NCBI GenBank assembly: GCA_035511075.1
Contig: DATKFW010000003.1
Location: 67,677-131,676 of the forward strand
Source: DATAUD01 sp035511075
GTDB taxonomy: Bacteria > Verrucomicrobiota > Verrucomicrobiia > Limisphaerales > Palsa-1400
DNA length: 64,000 bases
Reading direction: 5' to 3'
Below are positions 9,359 to 18,452 of this stretch, in pieces. Both the position numbers and the translations under genes were made by a program. The stretch's first letter is position 1. Each line of letters opens with the position of its first letter. The notes under the pieces are model-generated. The model searched no databases. It was not told where the DNA came from and saw nothing but the letters and a program-made list of their open reading frames with translations.

Positions 9359-10378
9359 ATGCCAGTCATGCGTGCGGCGCAGATCGCCCGACCGGGCGCG
9401 CCGTTTGAAATTGTGGAACGTCCCATTCCGGTGCCGGAGACGGGCTGGGTGCGGATCAAAGTGCAGGCCTGCGGCGTCTGTCACAGCGATTCGCTGGTTA
9501 AGGAGGGCCATTGGCCCGGCCTGCAATACCCGCGTGTGCCGGGGCATGAGGCTGTCGGAATCGTGGATGCCGTCGGCGCCAACGTGCCGCAATGGAAACC
9601 GGGCCAGCGCGTCGGCGTTGGCTGGCATGGAGGGCATTGCGGGTATTGCGAGGCCTGCCTGAGCGGGGATTTCTTTGGCTGCAAGGTTGCCCTCAAGATT
9701 ACCGGAATTTCGTTCGACGGCGGTTACGCGGATTACATGGTTGCCCCCGCCATCGCGCTGGCATTGGTGCCGGAGGAGTTGTCGGCCGTGGAGGCCGGGC
9801 CGCTGATGTGCGCGGGGATTACCACCTACAACGCCCTTCGCCACGCCGGCGCGCGCGCTGGCGATCTGGTCGCCGTGCTGGGTCTCGGCGGCCTCGGCCA
9901 TCTGGCGGTGCAATACTCGGTAAAGATGGGCTTTAATACGGTCGGCATCGCGCGCGGGAGCGACAAGGCTCCGCTGGCTCGGAAATTGGGCGCGCACCAC
10001 TACATTGACAGCCAGACTCAAGACCCGGCGGCGGAATTGGTCAAGCTCGGAGGCGCGAAGGTCATCCTTGCCACAGTGACAAACGGAGATGCGATGAGCG
10101 CGGTGCTGGGTGGTTTGGGCCTCAACGGCACGCTGATGGTTGTCGGCGCCGCGGACCCCATGCAAGTATCGCCCCTGGTCTTGATCACTGGGAAACGCTC
10201 GGTCAAGGGCTGGTATTCCGGCACGGCCATTGATTCCCGGGAAACGCTCCTCTTCAGTGTGCTTACCGGCGTCCGATCCATGAACGAAGTTTTCCCGTTG
10301 GAACGCGTCACAGAGGCTTACGACCGGATGATGAGCGGCAAAGCCCGGTTTCGGGTCGTGCTGTCCATGGGACAGTAA
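9359..10378 (+). CDS. Zinc-dependent alcohol dehydrogenase (MDR family)
   Basis: 339 residues from the ATG at 9359, which has AAAGGA six bases upstream and matches the MRAAQI family start; an in-frame ATG 29 codons earlier is less likely. Catalytic zinc ligands are in CGVCHSD and GHEAVG; the four structural cysteines lie in GHCGYCEACLSGDFFGC. The nucleotide fold has GLGGLGHLAVQ. This layout fits the AdhA/ethanol-propanol type, NAD-linked primary alcohol oxidation or aldehyde reduction. Single gene; an AATCCCT/AGGGATT inverted repeat lies in the gap after it. Confidence 0.93.
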   Translation: MPVMRAAQIARPGAPFEIVERPIPVPETGWVRIKVQACGVCHSDSLVKEGHWPGLQYPRVPGHEAVGIVDAVGANVPQWKPGQRVGVGWHGGHCGYCEACLSGDFFGCKVALKITGISFDGGYADYMVAPAIALALVPEELSAVEAGPLMCAGITTYNALRHAGARAGDLVAVLGLGGLGHLAVQYSVKMGFNTVGIARGSDKAPLARKLGAHHYIDSQTQDPAAELVKLGGAKVILATVTNGDAMSAVLGGLGLNGTLMVVGAADPMQVSPLVLITGKRSVKGWYSGTAIDSRETLLFSVLTGVRSMNEVFPLERVTEAYDRMMSGKARFRVVLSMGQ

Positions 10379-10497
10379 TCGCAACCCTCTTCCCGCGCGA
10401 ATCCCTCACCGGGCGAAACAGGGATTGCGAGGTGCGCCCGGAAACGCGGGCTGGTGTAAGGCTTGCTTGCGGCCCATTGACGGATACTCTCAGCGTT

Positions 10498-11280
10498 GTG
10501 AATCTCCTTTTTGTCGGGGATGTTGTTGGCGAACCGGGGAGGCACGCGCTCCGGCAGCTTCTTCCAAAGCTGCGCCAGAGCCTTCGCCTCGATCTCATCA
10601 TTGCCAACGGCGAAAACTCCGCCGGCGGCGCCGGCATCACCGTCAATACCGCCAACGAACTCCTTAATGCGGGGGTGGACATCATCACCAGCGGCGACCA
10701 TCTTTGGGACCAGAAGGAAGTCAACATCCTTCTCCAAACCGAACCGCGCTTTCTCCGCCCCTTCAATTATCCGCCAGGCACGATTGGTCAGGGAAGCACC
10801 GTGTGGCGCGCCGAGCGGCAACCGCCCGTCGCCGTGCTCAATCTGCAAGGGCGCACCTTTTTGCAAGCGTTGGATAATCCCTTCCTCTGCGCCAAAACCG
10901 AAGTCTGCCGCCTGCGCCAGATGGCCAAAATCATCGTCGTCGACATGCACGCCGAGGCCACTTCGGAAAAAATCGCCATGGGCCGCATGCTGGATGGGCA
11001 GGTCAGCGCCGTCATCGGCACCCACACGCACGTGCAGACGGCCGACGAGCAGATTTTCCCCGGCGGCACCGCATACTTGACAGACGCAGGATTCACCGGC
11101 CCGCATGAGAGCGTGCTCGGACGCGAAATCGAGCCGATCATTCAACGCTTCTGCACCAACACGCCGCAAAAATTCGGCGTCGCCAGCGGGCGCATTCTCC
11201 TGCAGGGGGCCTTGATCGAAATCGACAACGAAACAGGCCGCGCGCGGGCCATTCGCCGAATTTCCGAGCCGCTTTCTTAA
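10498..11280 (+). CDS. ymdB: YmdB-type metallophosphoesterase
   Basis: 260 residues from a GTG at 10498, giving the conserved NLLFVGDVVGEPGR beginning; an in-frame ATG 22 codons upstream would add an unrelated tail. It belongs to the YmdB/TIGR00282 group of metal-dependent phosphodiesterases, shown in Bacillus to act on 2',3'-cyclic nucleotides and to affect biofilm and motility choices. Metal ligands are visible in GDVVGEPGR, NGENSAGGAG, GDHLWD, DMHAEATSEK and GTHTHVQT. Its stop codon directly abuts the xseA ATG, so the two are probably cotranscribed. Confidence 0.93.
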   Translation: MNLLFVGDVVGEPGRHALRQLLPKLRQSLRLDLIIANGENSAGGAGITVNTANELLNAGVDIITSGDHLWDQKEVNILLQTEPRFLRPFNYPPGTIGQGSTVWRAERQPPVAVLNLQGRTFLQALDNPFLCAKTEVCRLRQMAKIIVVDMHAEATSEKIAMGRMLDGQVSAVIGTHTHVQTADEQIFPGGTAYLTDAGFTGPHESVLGREIEPIIQRFCTNTPQKFGVASGRILLQGALIEIDNETGRARAIRRISEPLS

Positions 11281-12702
11281 ATGGCCGCCGAAGCGACATC
11301 GCAATGGGATTTTGCCGGGGAACTTTTCCCCAGGGAGGTCGTCCGCCGCGTCTTTTCGGTCAGCGAATTGACAGCCGACATCCGGCATTTGCTTGAACGG
11401 CATCTCGGCCAGGTTTGGATCAGCGGCGAGATCACCAATTGCCGCGCGCAAAATTCCGGCCACATTTATTTCACCCTCAAGGACGCCTTTGCGCAGATCA
11501 GTTGCGTCGTTTTTCGCAATGATCCGGTCGCCGGCCGGGAATCATTGCAGGACGGACGCAAGGTCATTCTCAAGGGTGAGCTGACGGTTTATGAGCCGCG
11601 CGGCCAATACCAACTGCATGTGCTGGCCGTCGAACCGCAAGGCATTGGGGCGCTTCAGGCCGCCTTTGAAAAACTCAAACAAAAGCTCGCCGCCGAGGGC
11701 CTGTTTGCCCAGGAACGCAAAAGACCCATCCCCCCGTTTCCGCGGCGAATCGGCCTAGTGACCTCCCAGACTGGCGCCGCAATCCACGACGTCCTCCACG
11801 TCGTGCAACGGCGCAATCGGACCCTGCAAATCATCCTGGTCCCCTGCGCGGTGCAGGGAACCGCCGCGCCCGGCGAGATTTCCAGCGCCATCACCCTGCT
11901 CAATCAATGGTCGCGAACACCGGGCGCGGGTTTGGATGCGATTCTGCTTACGCGCGGCGGCGGGAGCCTCGAGGATTTGTGGGCCTTCAACGAGGAAGCG
12001 GTGGCTCGCGCCATTTTTATTTCCGACGTTCCCGTCGTTTCCGCTGTCGGACACGAAACCGATTTCACCATCAGCGATTTTGTCGCGGACCTGCGCGCGG
12101 CCACTCCGAGCGCGGCGGCGGAAATTTTGACCGAGGGGGTTTTTTCCAGTTCCAAATGGATGGCGCAAGCCCGCCAGCAAATGGATGAAGCCGTTGGCCG
12201 CCGCCTGTTTGCGGAACGGCGTCATTTCGCGCAACTCTCGCAGCGCCTGGCGGCGGCGCATCCCCGGCGTGAGCTAAACCGCCGCCTGCAGCGTCTGGAC
12301 GACCTGCAAGAAAGTCTTGCCCGCTGTCCGCGCTTGCGCCTCCAACACCTGGCAATTGCCAGCGAAGCCCTTCGCCAACGCCTGCGCCAATTGCGGCCAA
12401 GCCAGGTCTTGCGCCGGCGCCGCGAACTGCTCGACCAGCGGCGGCAGCGATTGCGAGAGCAGGCCGGACACCTCTTGCAGCGCCTCCGGCAACATTGCGA
12501 TGCGCTCAATTCCCGCCTGCGCCTCCTGGGACCTGAACAAGTCCTCGCCCGCGGCTATTCCATCACCCTGGATGCCGTAACGGGCGCCGTTATCCGCGCC
12601 GCCCAAGACACCCGCCCCGGCCAGGAGTTGAAAACAAAACTCAGAGCCGGCGAAGTTCGGAGCATCGTCGCGCGCCAGGGCGCCGGTTCACCCCGGCAAT
12701 GA
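11281..12702 (+). CDS. xseA: Exodeoxyribonuclease VII large subunit
   Basis: 473 residues. The XseA/XseB complex degrades single-stranded DNA in both directions. Seen: N-terminal OB fold (VSELTADIRHLLE, VWISGEITN, HIYFTLKD), the catalytic domain with IGLVTSQTGAAIHD, ILLTRGGGSLEDLWAFNEE and VGHETDFTISDF, then a long Arg/Gln-rich helical region (about 300-420) that holds the small subunit, and a YSITLDA ending. The small subunit gene xseB is not next to it. The ATG follows the ymdB stop without a gap and its 3' end overlaps the convergent nucleotidyltransferase by 15 bp. Confidence 0.96.
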   Translation: MAAEATSQWDFAGELFPREVVRRVFSVSELTADIRHLLERHLGQVWISGEITNCRAQNSGHIYFTLKDAFAQISCVVFRNDPVAGRESLQDGRKVILKGELTVYEPRGQYQLHVLAVEPQGIGALQAAFEKLKQKLAAEGLFAQERKRPIPPFPRRIGLVTSQTGAAIHDVLHVVQRRNRTLQIILVPCAVQGTAAPGEISSAITLLNQWSRTPGAGLDAILLTRGGGSLEDLWAFNEEAVARAIFISDVPVVSAVGHETDFTISDFVADLRAATPSAAAEILTEGVFSSSKWMAQARQQMDEAVGRRLFAERRHFAQLSQRLAAAHPRRELNRRLQRLDDLQESLARCPRLRLQHLAIASEALRQRLRQLRPSQVLRRRRELLDQRRQRLREQAGHLLQRLRQHCDALNSRLRLLGPEQVLARGYSITLDAVTGAVIRAAQDTRPGQELKTKLRAGEVRSIVARQGAGSPRQ

Positions 12703-14157
12703 TAACCGCTCGAAGACCTTGGCTTTGACATCCTCCGGGAATTGAAGTTCAGGGCTTTCCGCCAGCCAGCGAAAAGCCCCTGCCAGATCGCCAAACGCGC
12801 CCTCCAATTGCGCATCAAAGGCCTTCTCCAGAATCCTTCCGAATTCTTCGCCCGGTTTCAGGCCGATATCGATCAAGTGCCTTCCGAGCAAAACCGGCCG
12901 TGGCGCATCCTGCTTGACTTCCAATTCATGCGCGCGCGCCAGCAAAATTCTGACCTTCTCCGGCTCCACCGCCGGACGCGGCGGGCGTCCCATGCTGTCG
13001 GCGGTCATGACCAGGCAAAGGCCGTGGATGTTCTCCGGCTCCAGGCGCCGCGCCAGCCGCCGGATCGCCCGGTCCGTGATTTCCTCCAGATGAAACAGAT
13101 GGTTGCGCGCCAGTGGGACCACGCGCTCCCGAATCGCCGACGGGGCCCGCATCCTGTCAAGAAACGTTTCTGCCAGCGCCGCGCCGGCCTCCTCGTGTCC
13201 CGGAGAAACGATGCGCATCCGCCCGTCTTTAATTTCGCGCCGCGTCGTGGCGGGCTTGCCGAAATCGTGCGCTAGAATCGCCAGCATATAAACAATGCGC
13301 GATTCCGCATCGGCCCGCCGCCAGCCATCCAGCCGCGCCAGAGCGTCGCAACAATGGCAGGTGTGCTCAAAAACGTCTCCTTCCGGGTGCCATTCCGGTT
13401 CCTGCGGTGTGCCCGCCATCGCTTTGACCTCCGGAAAATGATCGATCCACTCGGTGGCCGCCAGAAAATGCAGGCCGGCGGAAGGCGCCGTGCTCAGTTG
13501 CGCCCATTTAAACCACTCCTCCCGCACACGTTCGACGGCCAGTTCGGGAAAGCCGGACTTGATCCGACGCGAAAGCGCAATGGTTTCCTCCGCCGCGCGC
13601 AAGTCAAAACGCCCCGCGAATTGCATCCCGCGCAAGACCCGCAATGGGTCTTCCGCGAACGCCTCGCTCGTGTGCCGCAATACGCGGTTTTTCAAGTCCG
13701 CAACGCCGCCGAAAAAATCGATCATTTGCCGGGCGCGCGGATCGTACAGGATGGAATTGATCGTGAAATCCCGGCGGGCGGCGGCCTTTTGAGGCGTTAT
13801 CGCGGGATCGAATTCGACCGCAAAACCCTTGTGGCCCGGCGCAACCTTCGAGTCTTTGCGAGGCACAGTGAAATCGTAGCTGTGCCCGCTCGCCGTAGCC
13901 AGCTTGACGACGCCGAAGGAGCGCCCCACCAAATCGGTCCGGCCCCATCGGGACAGCGCTTTGAGAAGCGCTTCGTAATCGGCCCCAAAGACCTCGACGT
14001 CAAAATCCTTGCCGCTCGGCAGTCCAAGAAGCGCGTCCCGCACGCAACCGCCCACCAGAAAAGCGCGTTCCAACTCCGGCGTTTCCCGGAGAATCCGTTC
14101 CAGTTCAGGCGGCATCAGGTCCATTTGAACAGAACCCACGTTAGGCGCTTTCGTCAC
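12688..14157 (-). CDS. CCA-adding-type tRNA nucleotidyltransferase with HD domain
   Basis: 489 residues. Class II nucleotidyltransferase that builds or repairs the CCA end of tRNA. Seen: GGCVRDALLG, the metal pair in KDFDVEVFG, RRDFTINSI, and the RNA-binding region DPLRVLRGMQFAGRF. A C-terminal HD phosphohydrolase domain carries EHTCHCCDAL, ILAHDFGKP and RNHLFH. The same architecture is used by CCA-adding enzymes and by poly(A) polymerase relatives; no second homologue is in the window to compare. Single gene, convergent with xseA. Confidence 0.88.
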   Translation of the reverse strand: MTKAPNVGSVQMDLMPPELERILRETPELERAFLVGGCVRDALLGLPSGKDFDVEVFGADYEALLKALSRWGRTDLVGRSFGVVKLATASGHSYDFTVPRKDSKVAPGHKGFAVEFDPAITPQKAAARRDFTINSILYDPRARQMIDFFGGVADLKNRVLRHTSEAFAEDPLRVLRGMQFAGRFDLRAAEETIALSRRIKSGFPELAVERVREEWFKWAQLSTAPSAGLHFLAATEWIDHFPEVKAMAGTPQEPEWHPEGDVFEHTCHCCDALARLDGWRRADAESRIVYMLAILAHDFGKPATTRREIKDGRMRIVSPGHEEAGAALAETFLDRMRAPSAIRERVVPLARNHLFHLEEITDRAIRRLARRLEPENIHGLCLVMTADSMGRPPRPAVEPEKVRILLARAHELEVKQDAPRPVLLGRHLIDIGLKPGEEFGRILEKAFDAQLEGAFGDLAGAFRWLAESPELQFPEDVKAKVFERLSLPG

Positions 14158-14228
14158 CCTTGGCCAGCAAAGGCCGCGCGAAGCAAGCCCTCCTCACGAC
14201 GAGAATTTTGGCCGCGACAGTCCTGAGC

Positions 14229-16199
14229 TTATGGCAACAGCACGACGCGATAAAACTTCTGCGAGTTGGACATGGCGTCGAACGCGCTCGCGGTGGAATT
14301 GGTTGCGGCGATGGGACTGCCTAAATCGGTCCAGGCGTTTTGGGCCAGGTTGGTAGTGAACTGGACTTGATACATTTGGGTCGCTGCCGCGCTCCAGGTG
14401 AATGCGAATAAATTCCCGGATTGGCCGTCCGATTGGATGACGGGCGGCGCGACGCCGTAAAGTGTCACCACGCCATAACCCGGGATGCTCACGTTTGCGG
14501 CGCCGTTTGTGACGGCGATTGTCGAATTCTGCCAATAGCTGCCGCTCCTGGAAGTGAATGTTTGCCACCACGCAATCCCGGCGGGCAGCGCGGGTGAATT
14601 GATGACCGCCTGGACCGGGCTGTTCGAGGAATTGATGAGCACCACCGTCATGGTCCCATTGGTAATGTTCAAAAAGGCGCTGGCGGTGAGCGTCGTCGAA
14701 CCGGTGACGTCTGCGTTGACGCAAACCGAGTTGGGGCGGATGTAACGGAAAAAATGTTTCGCCGCAACGTACTTGGGTGAATTCTGGAGACTTGTTGAGT
14801 CGGTCAAAGTTTCGATGTCGACCGAGCTTCCGTCAGTCAACTGCCAGTAGGCCCACGCGCTCTCACGGCCAACGGTGAATGCCTGCTGAATTCTCAGCGC
14901 AATGCTCCATGCCCCGTTGCCCGGAAACCCGCTGCCCGGATTCAGCCACGCCGGATCTTCGCCTGAATTTTCCGTCTGCCAGGATTTCTTCCCGTAAGAT
15001 GCGAACCCCTGGACGTTCGAGGGGATGCCGGCAGCGGGACTGGTTCCCCAACCATTCACCCACCAACTCCAATCCGTAATCGGGACCGGATCGCCAGCTT
15101 CCATGCTATCGACATCGTAGTCGTGGATGCAGAAAAACGCCTCCGATGCGGCGGCCGCTGGATTGGCGCCCACACCTTGCACGAATTGCAGATTCTTGGC
15201 TTCGGTCGTGCTGCCGCCGCCGTACTGCCACATCGAGTAGTCGCCCCCCAGCACATCCTCGGGCCCCATGATTTTGATGCCCGCAAGATCCGGGTACATG
15301 TCCAGTTCAGCCCGCACCGCCTCAATGGCGGCGACATAACCGTTGGTGTGCGGATAAAAGCAACTATCGTAAAACTCATCGAAGTCCAACTCATTCTGAA
15401 TGCTGATCGCGTAGAATGGCACGCCGTAAGTATTCTGAAAACCGCGCAGGTACGCCGCGGTGCAACGCGCAAACTGCGTCAGCGCGCTGGTCGGACCGGT
15501 CCCACCGAGGGCAGAGTCGTCGAATTCCGCCCGCGGCGTGCCCGAGGTATCGAGCACTCCGCCGGAAAAGTTGCCCAACCAAACGAACGGAAACGGAGTG
15601 TTGGTGCCGGGATAGTCGGCGCCTCCGCCTCCGTAAGTGTTGCCATCAACGAGCTTCAACCAGGGCGCCGGCGACCACAGTGAGCCAAACAATTTGAAGT
15701 CGCCCAGGCTGCTCTTGCGCGACTCGCCGGCTTGGGCCGCCAGCCCGGCCACCTGCGGGCCGCTGCCGCTGGCAGTGAAATCAAAGTAAGCGATATTGGA
15801 ATCGATGTAGGGTCCCATCACCGCGATTTGCGCCTGGAGTCCCGAAAAAATGTTCGTGTAAGTGGTCGCGTTCGTGTACGTGCGAACGTAGTTGCCGCCA
15901 GGGCCGGGAACTCCGTAATTGGGGCAGTTGTAGTCATTATCCGAATAAGGCGCATTGAAAACCGGCGTAAGGGCAATGCGCAACATCGATGCCTGAAGGT
16001 CGCCGTAGTACAGGTTTTGCCACCACGTTTGAACCGCCTCACTCCCGGAGAGACAAGTGCCAAACCCATCCATGATCTGGCCCCGCCCGGCGGGCGACGT
16101 GTCAATCGTGATGGTCGGGGCAACTTGTGCTTCAGTCCCTCTGGCCACCAGCAGGCTTGCCGCCGCGGCCAGAGTCACAGCCTGTGATTTTATATTCAT
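14229..16199 (-). CDS. Secreted GH30-family glycoside hydrolase with C-terminal tail domain
   Basis: 656 residues from the ATG at 16199, chosen because it yields a signal peptide (MNIKSQAVTLAAAASLLVARG); a run of seven G precedes it. The beta/alpha barrel contains the acid/base Glu270 in SIQNELDF and the nucleophile Glu410 in WQTENSG, the clan GH-A pattern of GH30 (glucosylceramidase, glucuronoxylanase, beta-1,6-glucanase relatives). A beta domain follows, then a last 65-residue module (YQVQFTTNL, W, FYRVVLLP) that recurs in another secreted protein here. Likely cleaves a beta-linked polysaccharide outside the cytoplasm; substrate unknown. Divergent from the CPBP protease gene. Confidence 0.88.
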   Translation of the reverse strand: MNIKSQAVTLAAAASLLVARGTEAQVAPTITIDTSPAGRGQIMDGFGTCLSGSEAVQTWWQNLYYGDLQASMLRIALTPVFNAPYSDNDYNCPNYGVPGPGGNYVRTYTNATTYTNIFSGLQAQIAVMGPYIDSNIAYFDFTASGSGPQVAGLAAQAGESRKSSLGDFKLFGSLWSPAPWLKLVDGNTYGGGGADYPGTNTPFPFVWLGNFSGGVLDTSGTPRAEFDDSALGGTGPTSALTQFARCTAAYLRGFQNTYGVPFYAISIQNELDFDEFYDSCFYPHTNGYVAAIEAVRAELDMYPDLAGIKIMGPEDVLGGDYSMWQYGGGSTTEAKNLQFVQGVGANPAAAASEAFFCIHDYDVDSMEAGDPVPITDWSWWVNGWGTSPAAGIPSNVQGFASYGKKSWQTENSGEDPAWLNPGSGFPGNGAWSIALRIQQAFTVGRESAWAYWQLTDGSSVDIETLTDSTSLQNSPKYVAAKHFFRYIRPNSVCVNADVTGSTTLTASAFLNITNGTMTVVLINSSNSPVQAVINSPALPAGIAWWQTFTSRSGSYWQNSTIAVTNGAANVSIPGYGVVTLYGVAPPVIQSDGQSGNLFAFTWSAAATQMYQVQFTTNLAQNAWTDLGSPIAATNSTASAFDAMSNSQKFYRVVLLP

Positions 16200-16287
16200 C
16201 CCCCCCAAAAAAAATGAATGCATAACAAAGCCCCACTCTCCTGCAAGCAAAATCAAGCCCTCGCAAGCTGATTTGCGCCGTCGGGGA

Positions 16288-16329
16288 CTTTAACCTTTAG
16301 CCTTTTGTCTTTTGCCTCTAGCCTTGGGG
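16288..16329 (+). repeat. Six-unit heptanucleotide array before CPBP protease gene
   Basis: Six consecutive 7-bp units fill 16288-16329 and end two bases before the ATG at 16332. The first is CTTTAAC, the second CTTTAGC, the fourth CTTTTGC and the fifth CTCTAGC; all start with CT and most with CTTT. The last unit, CTTGGGG, doubles as a weak Shine-Dalgarno. The strict 7-bp phase separates this from ordinary pyrimidine-rich leader sequence. Confidence 0.75.
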
Positions 16330-16331
16330 CT

Positions 16332-17099
16332 ATGATGATTTCGAGGAAACCGTGGGGAATCGAAGATGTCGCGCGCCTATGTTTGGCCATTATCGCCACT
16401 TTTTGTGTCGGAATGTTGCTCGCCAGTGTGCTCGACAAACTCCATTTGGGACTGCCCGATGCGCAAATCGAATTCGTCCAAATGATGATCAGTCTCGCGT
16501 TCTTCCAGGTCTCCTCCCTGGTTTGGATCACCCTGTTCCTGCGCCGGTTCGGCATGGCTTGGAAAGAGGCTTTCGGCTTCGGGGCTTCCGGGCCTGTCAG
16601 GGCGGCGGCCTACGGCATTTTGGTGGGCGCATTTTTTCTGCCGGCCGCATTCGCGCTGCAATTCTTCTCCGGAAAGTTGATGGAATTGGCTCATCAAACT
16701 CCGGAACCGCAGGCAGCCGTGCAGGCCTTGCAGGACCCGACTCTTTCACTGGCCAGCAAGTTATTATTCGGAGCTGCCGCCATTATTCTGGCCCCGTTGG
16801 CGGAGGAAGCCGTTTTCCGGGGCATCCTTTACACCACGATCAAGCAGCAAGGCTATCCGCGCCTGGCGTTGTGGGGCACTTCGGGCGTTTTCGCCGCGAT
16901 GCACGCCAACGAGGCGACCTTTCTGCCCCTGTTGATCTTCGCGCTTATCCTGGTTTACCTTTACGAGACTTTTGGAAACCTGCTGGCCCCCATCGTGGCC
17001 CACAGCCTCTTCAACGCGGCCAATTTCCTCATCCTCCTTTTCCAGGATCAATTCAATCACCTCTTGGATAAGATCAATCACCTCGTGCACCCCTTGTGA
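16332..17099 (+). CDS. CPBP-family intramembrane glutamic endopeptidase
   Basis: 255 residues from the first ATG of an ATGATG pair, with TTGGGGC just upstream. Multi-pass membrane protein of the CAAX protease / bacteriocin-processing (Abi) family related to Rce1. The active-site motifs are all present: EEAVFRG, FAAMHAN and HSLFNAANF, giving the glutamate pair and two histidines. Substrates of the bacterial members are mostly unknown; roles in protein maturation and self-immunity are known for some. Its TGA overlaps the GTG of thiL, so the two are translationally coupled at the head of a long plus-strand run. Confidence 0.9.
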   Translation: MMISRKPWGIEDVARLCLAIIATFCVGMLLASVLDKLHLGLPDAQIEFVQMMISLAFFQVSSLVWITLFLRRFGMAWKEAFGFGASGPVRAAAYGILVGAFFLPAAFALQFFSGKLMELAHQTPEPQAAVQALQDPTLSLASKLLFGAAAIILAPLAEEAVFRGILYTTIKQQGYPRLALWGTSGVFAAMHANEATFLPLLIFALILVYLYETFGNLLAPIVAHSLFNAANFLILLFQDQFNHLLDKINHLVHPL

Positions 17100-18028
17100 A
17101 CGAATTCGATCTGATCGCCCGCCTCGCCAGTTCGCTCCCGACCAACTCATCGGTCGTCGTGGGCGCCGGCGACGATTGCGCCGTGCTGGAATCCGGCCAG
17201 CCCGGCCGTTGCCTCCTTTTCAAAACCGATGCCGTGGTCCAGGGCATACATTTCACCCTTGATGCGACGCCCGAACAGATCGGCCACAAGGCGCTGGCCC
17301 GGTGCTTGAGCGACATCGCCGCAATGGCTGGAAAGCCGACGGCGGCGCTGGTCACCATCGCGCTGCCAAAGGATTTCAAAACGGATTTCGTCGAGCGAAT
17401 TTACGCGGGGATTAACCGGCTGGCCCAACGCCACGGTGTCGCAATTGTCGGCGGCGAAACTACCAGCAACCCGGAACGGCTGCTCATTTCCATCTCGCTC
17501 CTGGGCGAGGTTCAGAAGGACGCGTGCATCCTCCGTTCCGGCGCCAGGGATGGCGACGCGCTATTTGTGACCGGCGAATTGGGAGGTTCCCGCTCCGGCA
17601 AACACCTCGATTTCCAGCCGCGCCTGGCGGAGGCGCAATGGCTCTCCAGCCATTTTCCCATTCATGCCATGATTGATCTGAGCGACGGGCTGGCCGGTGA
17701 TTTGCGCCACATTTTGCGATGCAGCGGTGTCGGAGCCGAATTGTTGGAGCGCGCCATTCCGATCAGCCGCGCGGCCAAACTCCAGGCTCGCGCCCAATCC
17801 CCAGCCACGCCGGCGCTCGTGGCCGCTTTGACAGACGGCGAGGACTTTGAACTGCTCTTCGCCGCACCCGGCCAGCGGGCGGTTCCTTTGCTTGACGCAT
17901 GGAAAAGGCAATTTCCGGACTTGCGGTTGAGTTGCATCGGCAGGATCACGGCGGCCCCGGGCCTGAAACTGCGGGACAAAACCGGACTGCGTTCCCTTGA
18001 AGCTCATGGCTACGTTCATTTCGCATAG
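17096..18028 (+). CDS. thiL: Thiamine-monophosphate kinase
   Basis: 310 residues. ThiL phosphorylates thiamine monophosphate to the diphosphate cofactor. Seen: GAGDDCAVL metal/ATP motif, TDAVVQGIHF, the KALARCLSDIAAMAG helix, GGETTSNPE, and MIDLSDGLAGDLRHI with TDGEDFELLF, as in AIR-synthase-fold kinases. Start is GTG at 17096 inside the GTGA overlap with the protease gene. The end overlaps tsaE by 23 bp. No other thiamine genes are nearby and no TPP riboswitch was seen. Confidence 0.95.
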   Translation: MNEFDLIARLASSLPTNSSVVVGAGDDCAVLESGQPGRCLLFKTDAVVQGIHFTLDATPEQIGHKALARCLSDIAAMAGKPTAALVTIALPKDFKTDFVERIYAGINRLAQRHGVAIVGGETTSNPERLLISISLLGEVQKDACILRSGARDGDALFVTGELGGSRSGKHLDFQPRLAEAQWLSSHFPIHAMIDLSDGLAGDLRHILRCSGVGAELLERAIPISRAAKLQARAQSPATPALVAALTDGEDFELLFAAPGQRAVPLLDAWKRQFPDLRLSCIGRITAAPGLKLRDKTGLRSLEAHGYVHFA

Positions 18029-18452
18029 CCCGGAGGAAACAGCCGCCCTGGGCGAGGGCTGGGGACGCCAGGCCCGCCCTGGCTGGCTTATCGGTTTGAT
18101 CGGCGATCTCGGCGCGGGCAAAACGCTGCTGGCCGCCGGCATCGCCCGCGGACTCGGCGTCGCCGGCCGCGTGCAATCCCCCACCTTTACGCTTGTCAAC
18201 GAATATTTGGACGGCCGGCTGCCTCTCTTTCACCTCGACCTTTACCGCCTCTCCTCCCGTCATGATGTTGTTGCCGCCGGGCTGGAACCGTATCTGAGCA
18301 GGCCCGCGGGCGTCACGGTCGTGGAATGGATCGAACGCTGGATCGAAGAAAAACCGCCGCTCCTGCTTCCCGGGGTGAGATTCCGGCGCGTCGAGATCAA
18401 TACGGCCGGAGAACATGACCGCCAACTAATCTATGAAGATTTTGGCGGTTGA
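18006..18452 (+). CDS. tsaE: tRNA threonylcarbamoyladenosine synthesis ATPase TsaE
   Basis: 148 residues from the ATG at 18006; a TTG three codons earlier is possible. TsaE (YjeE) is the P-loop ATPase that resets the TsaB-TsaD complex making t6A37 in ANN-decoding tRNAs. Seen: GDLGAGKTLLAAGIARGLG Walker A, SPTFTLVNEY switch, HLDLYRL and VEWIER. The start lies inside the end of thiL and its own end overlaps tsaB by 20 bp, so the partner subunits are made together. Confidence 0.95.
   Translation: MATFISHSPEETAALGEGWGRQARPGWLIGLIGDLGAGKTLLAAGIARGLGVAGRVQSPTFTLVNEYLDGRLPLFHLDLYRLSSRHDVVAAGLEPYLSRPAGVTVVEWIERWIEEKPPLLLPGVRFRRVEINTAGEHDRQLIYEDFGG

Noticed and set aside
9341..10384. 347-codon open frame antisense to the alcohol dehydrogenase
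   Set aside because: Composition rich in His, Arg and Gln with no motif; a shadow of the real gene. The same holds for 10318-11463 (antisense to ymdB) and 42254-43744 (antisense to pseudopilin genes).
10400..10426. AATCCCT/AGGGATT inverted repeat after the alcohol dehydrogenase
   Set aside because: A 13-base loop and no T-tract make it a poor terminator; kept only as a weak structure.
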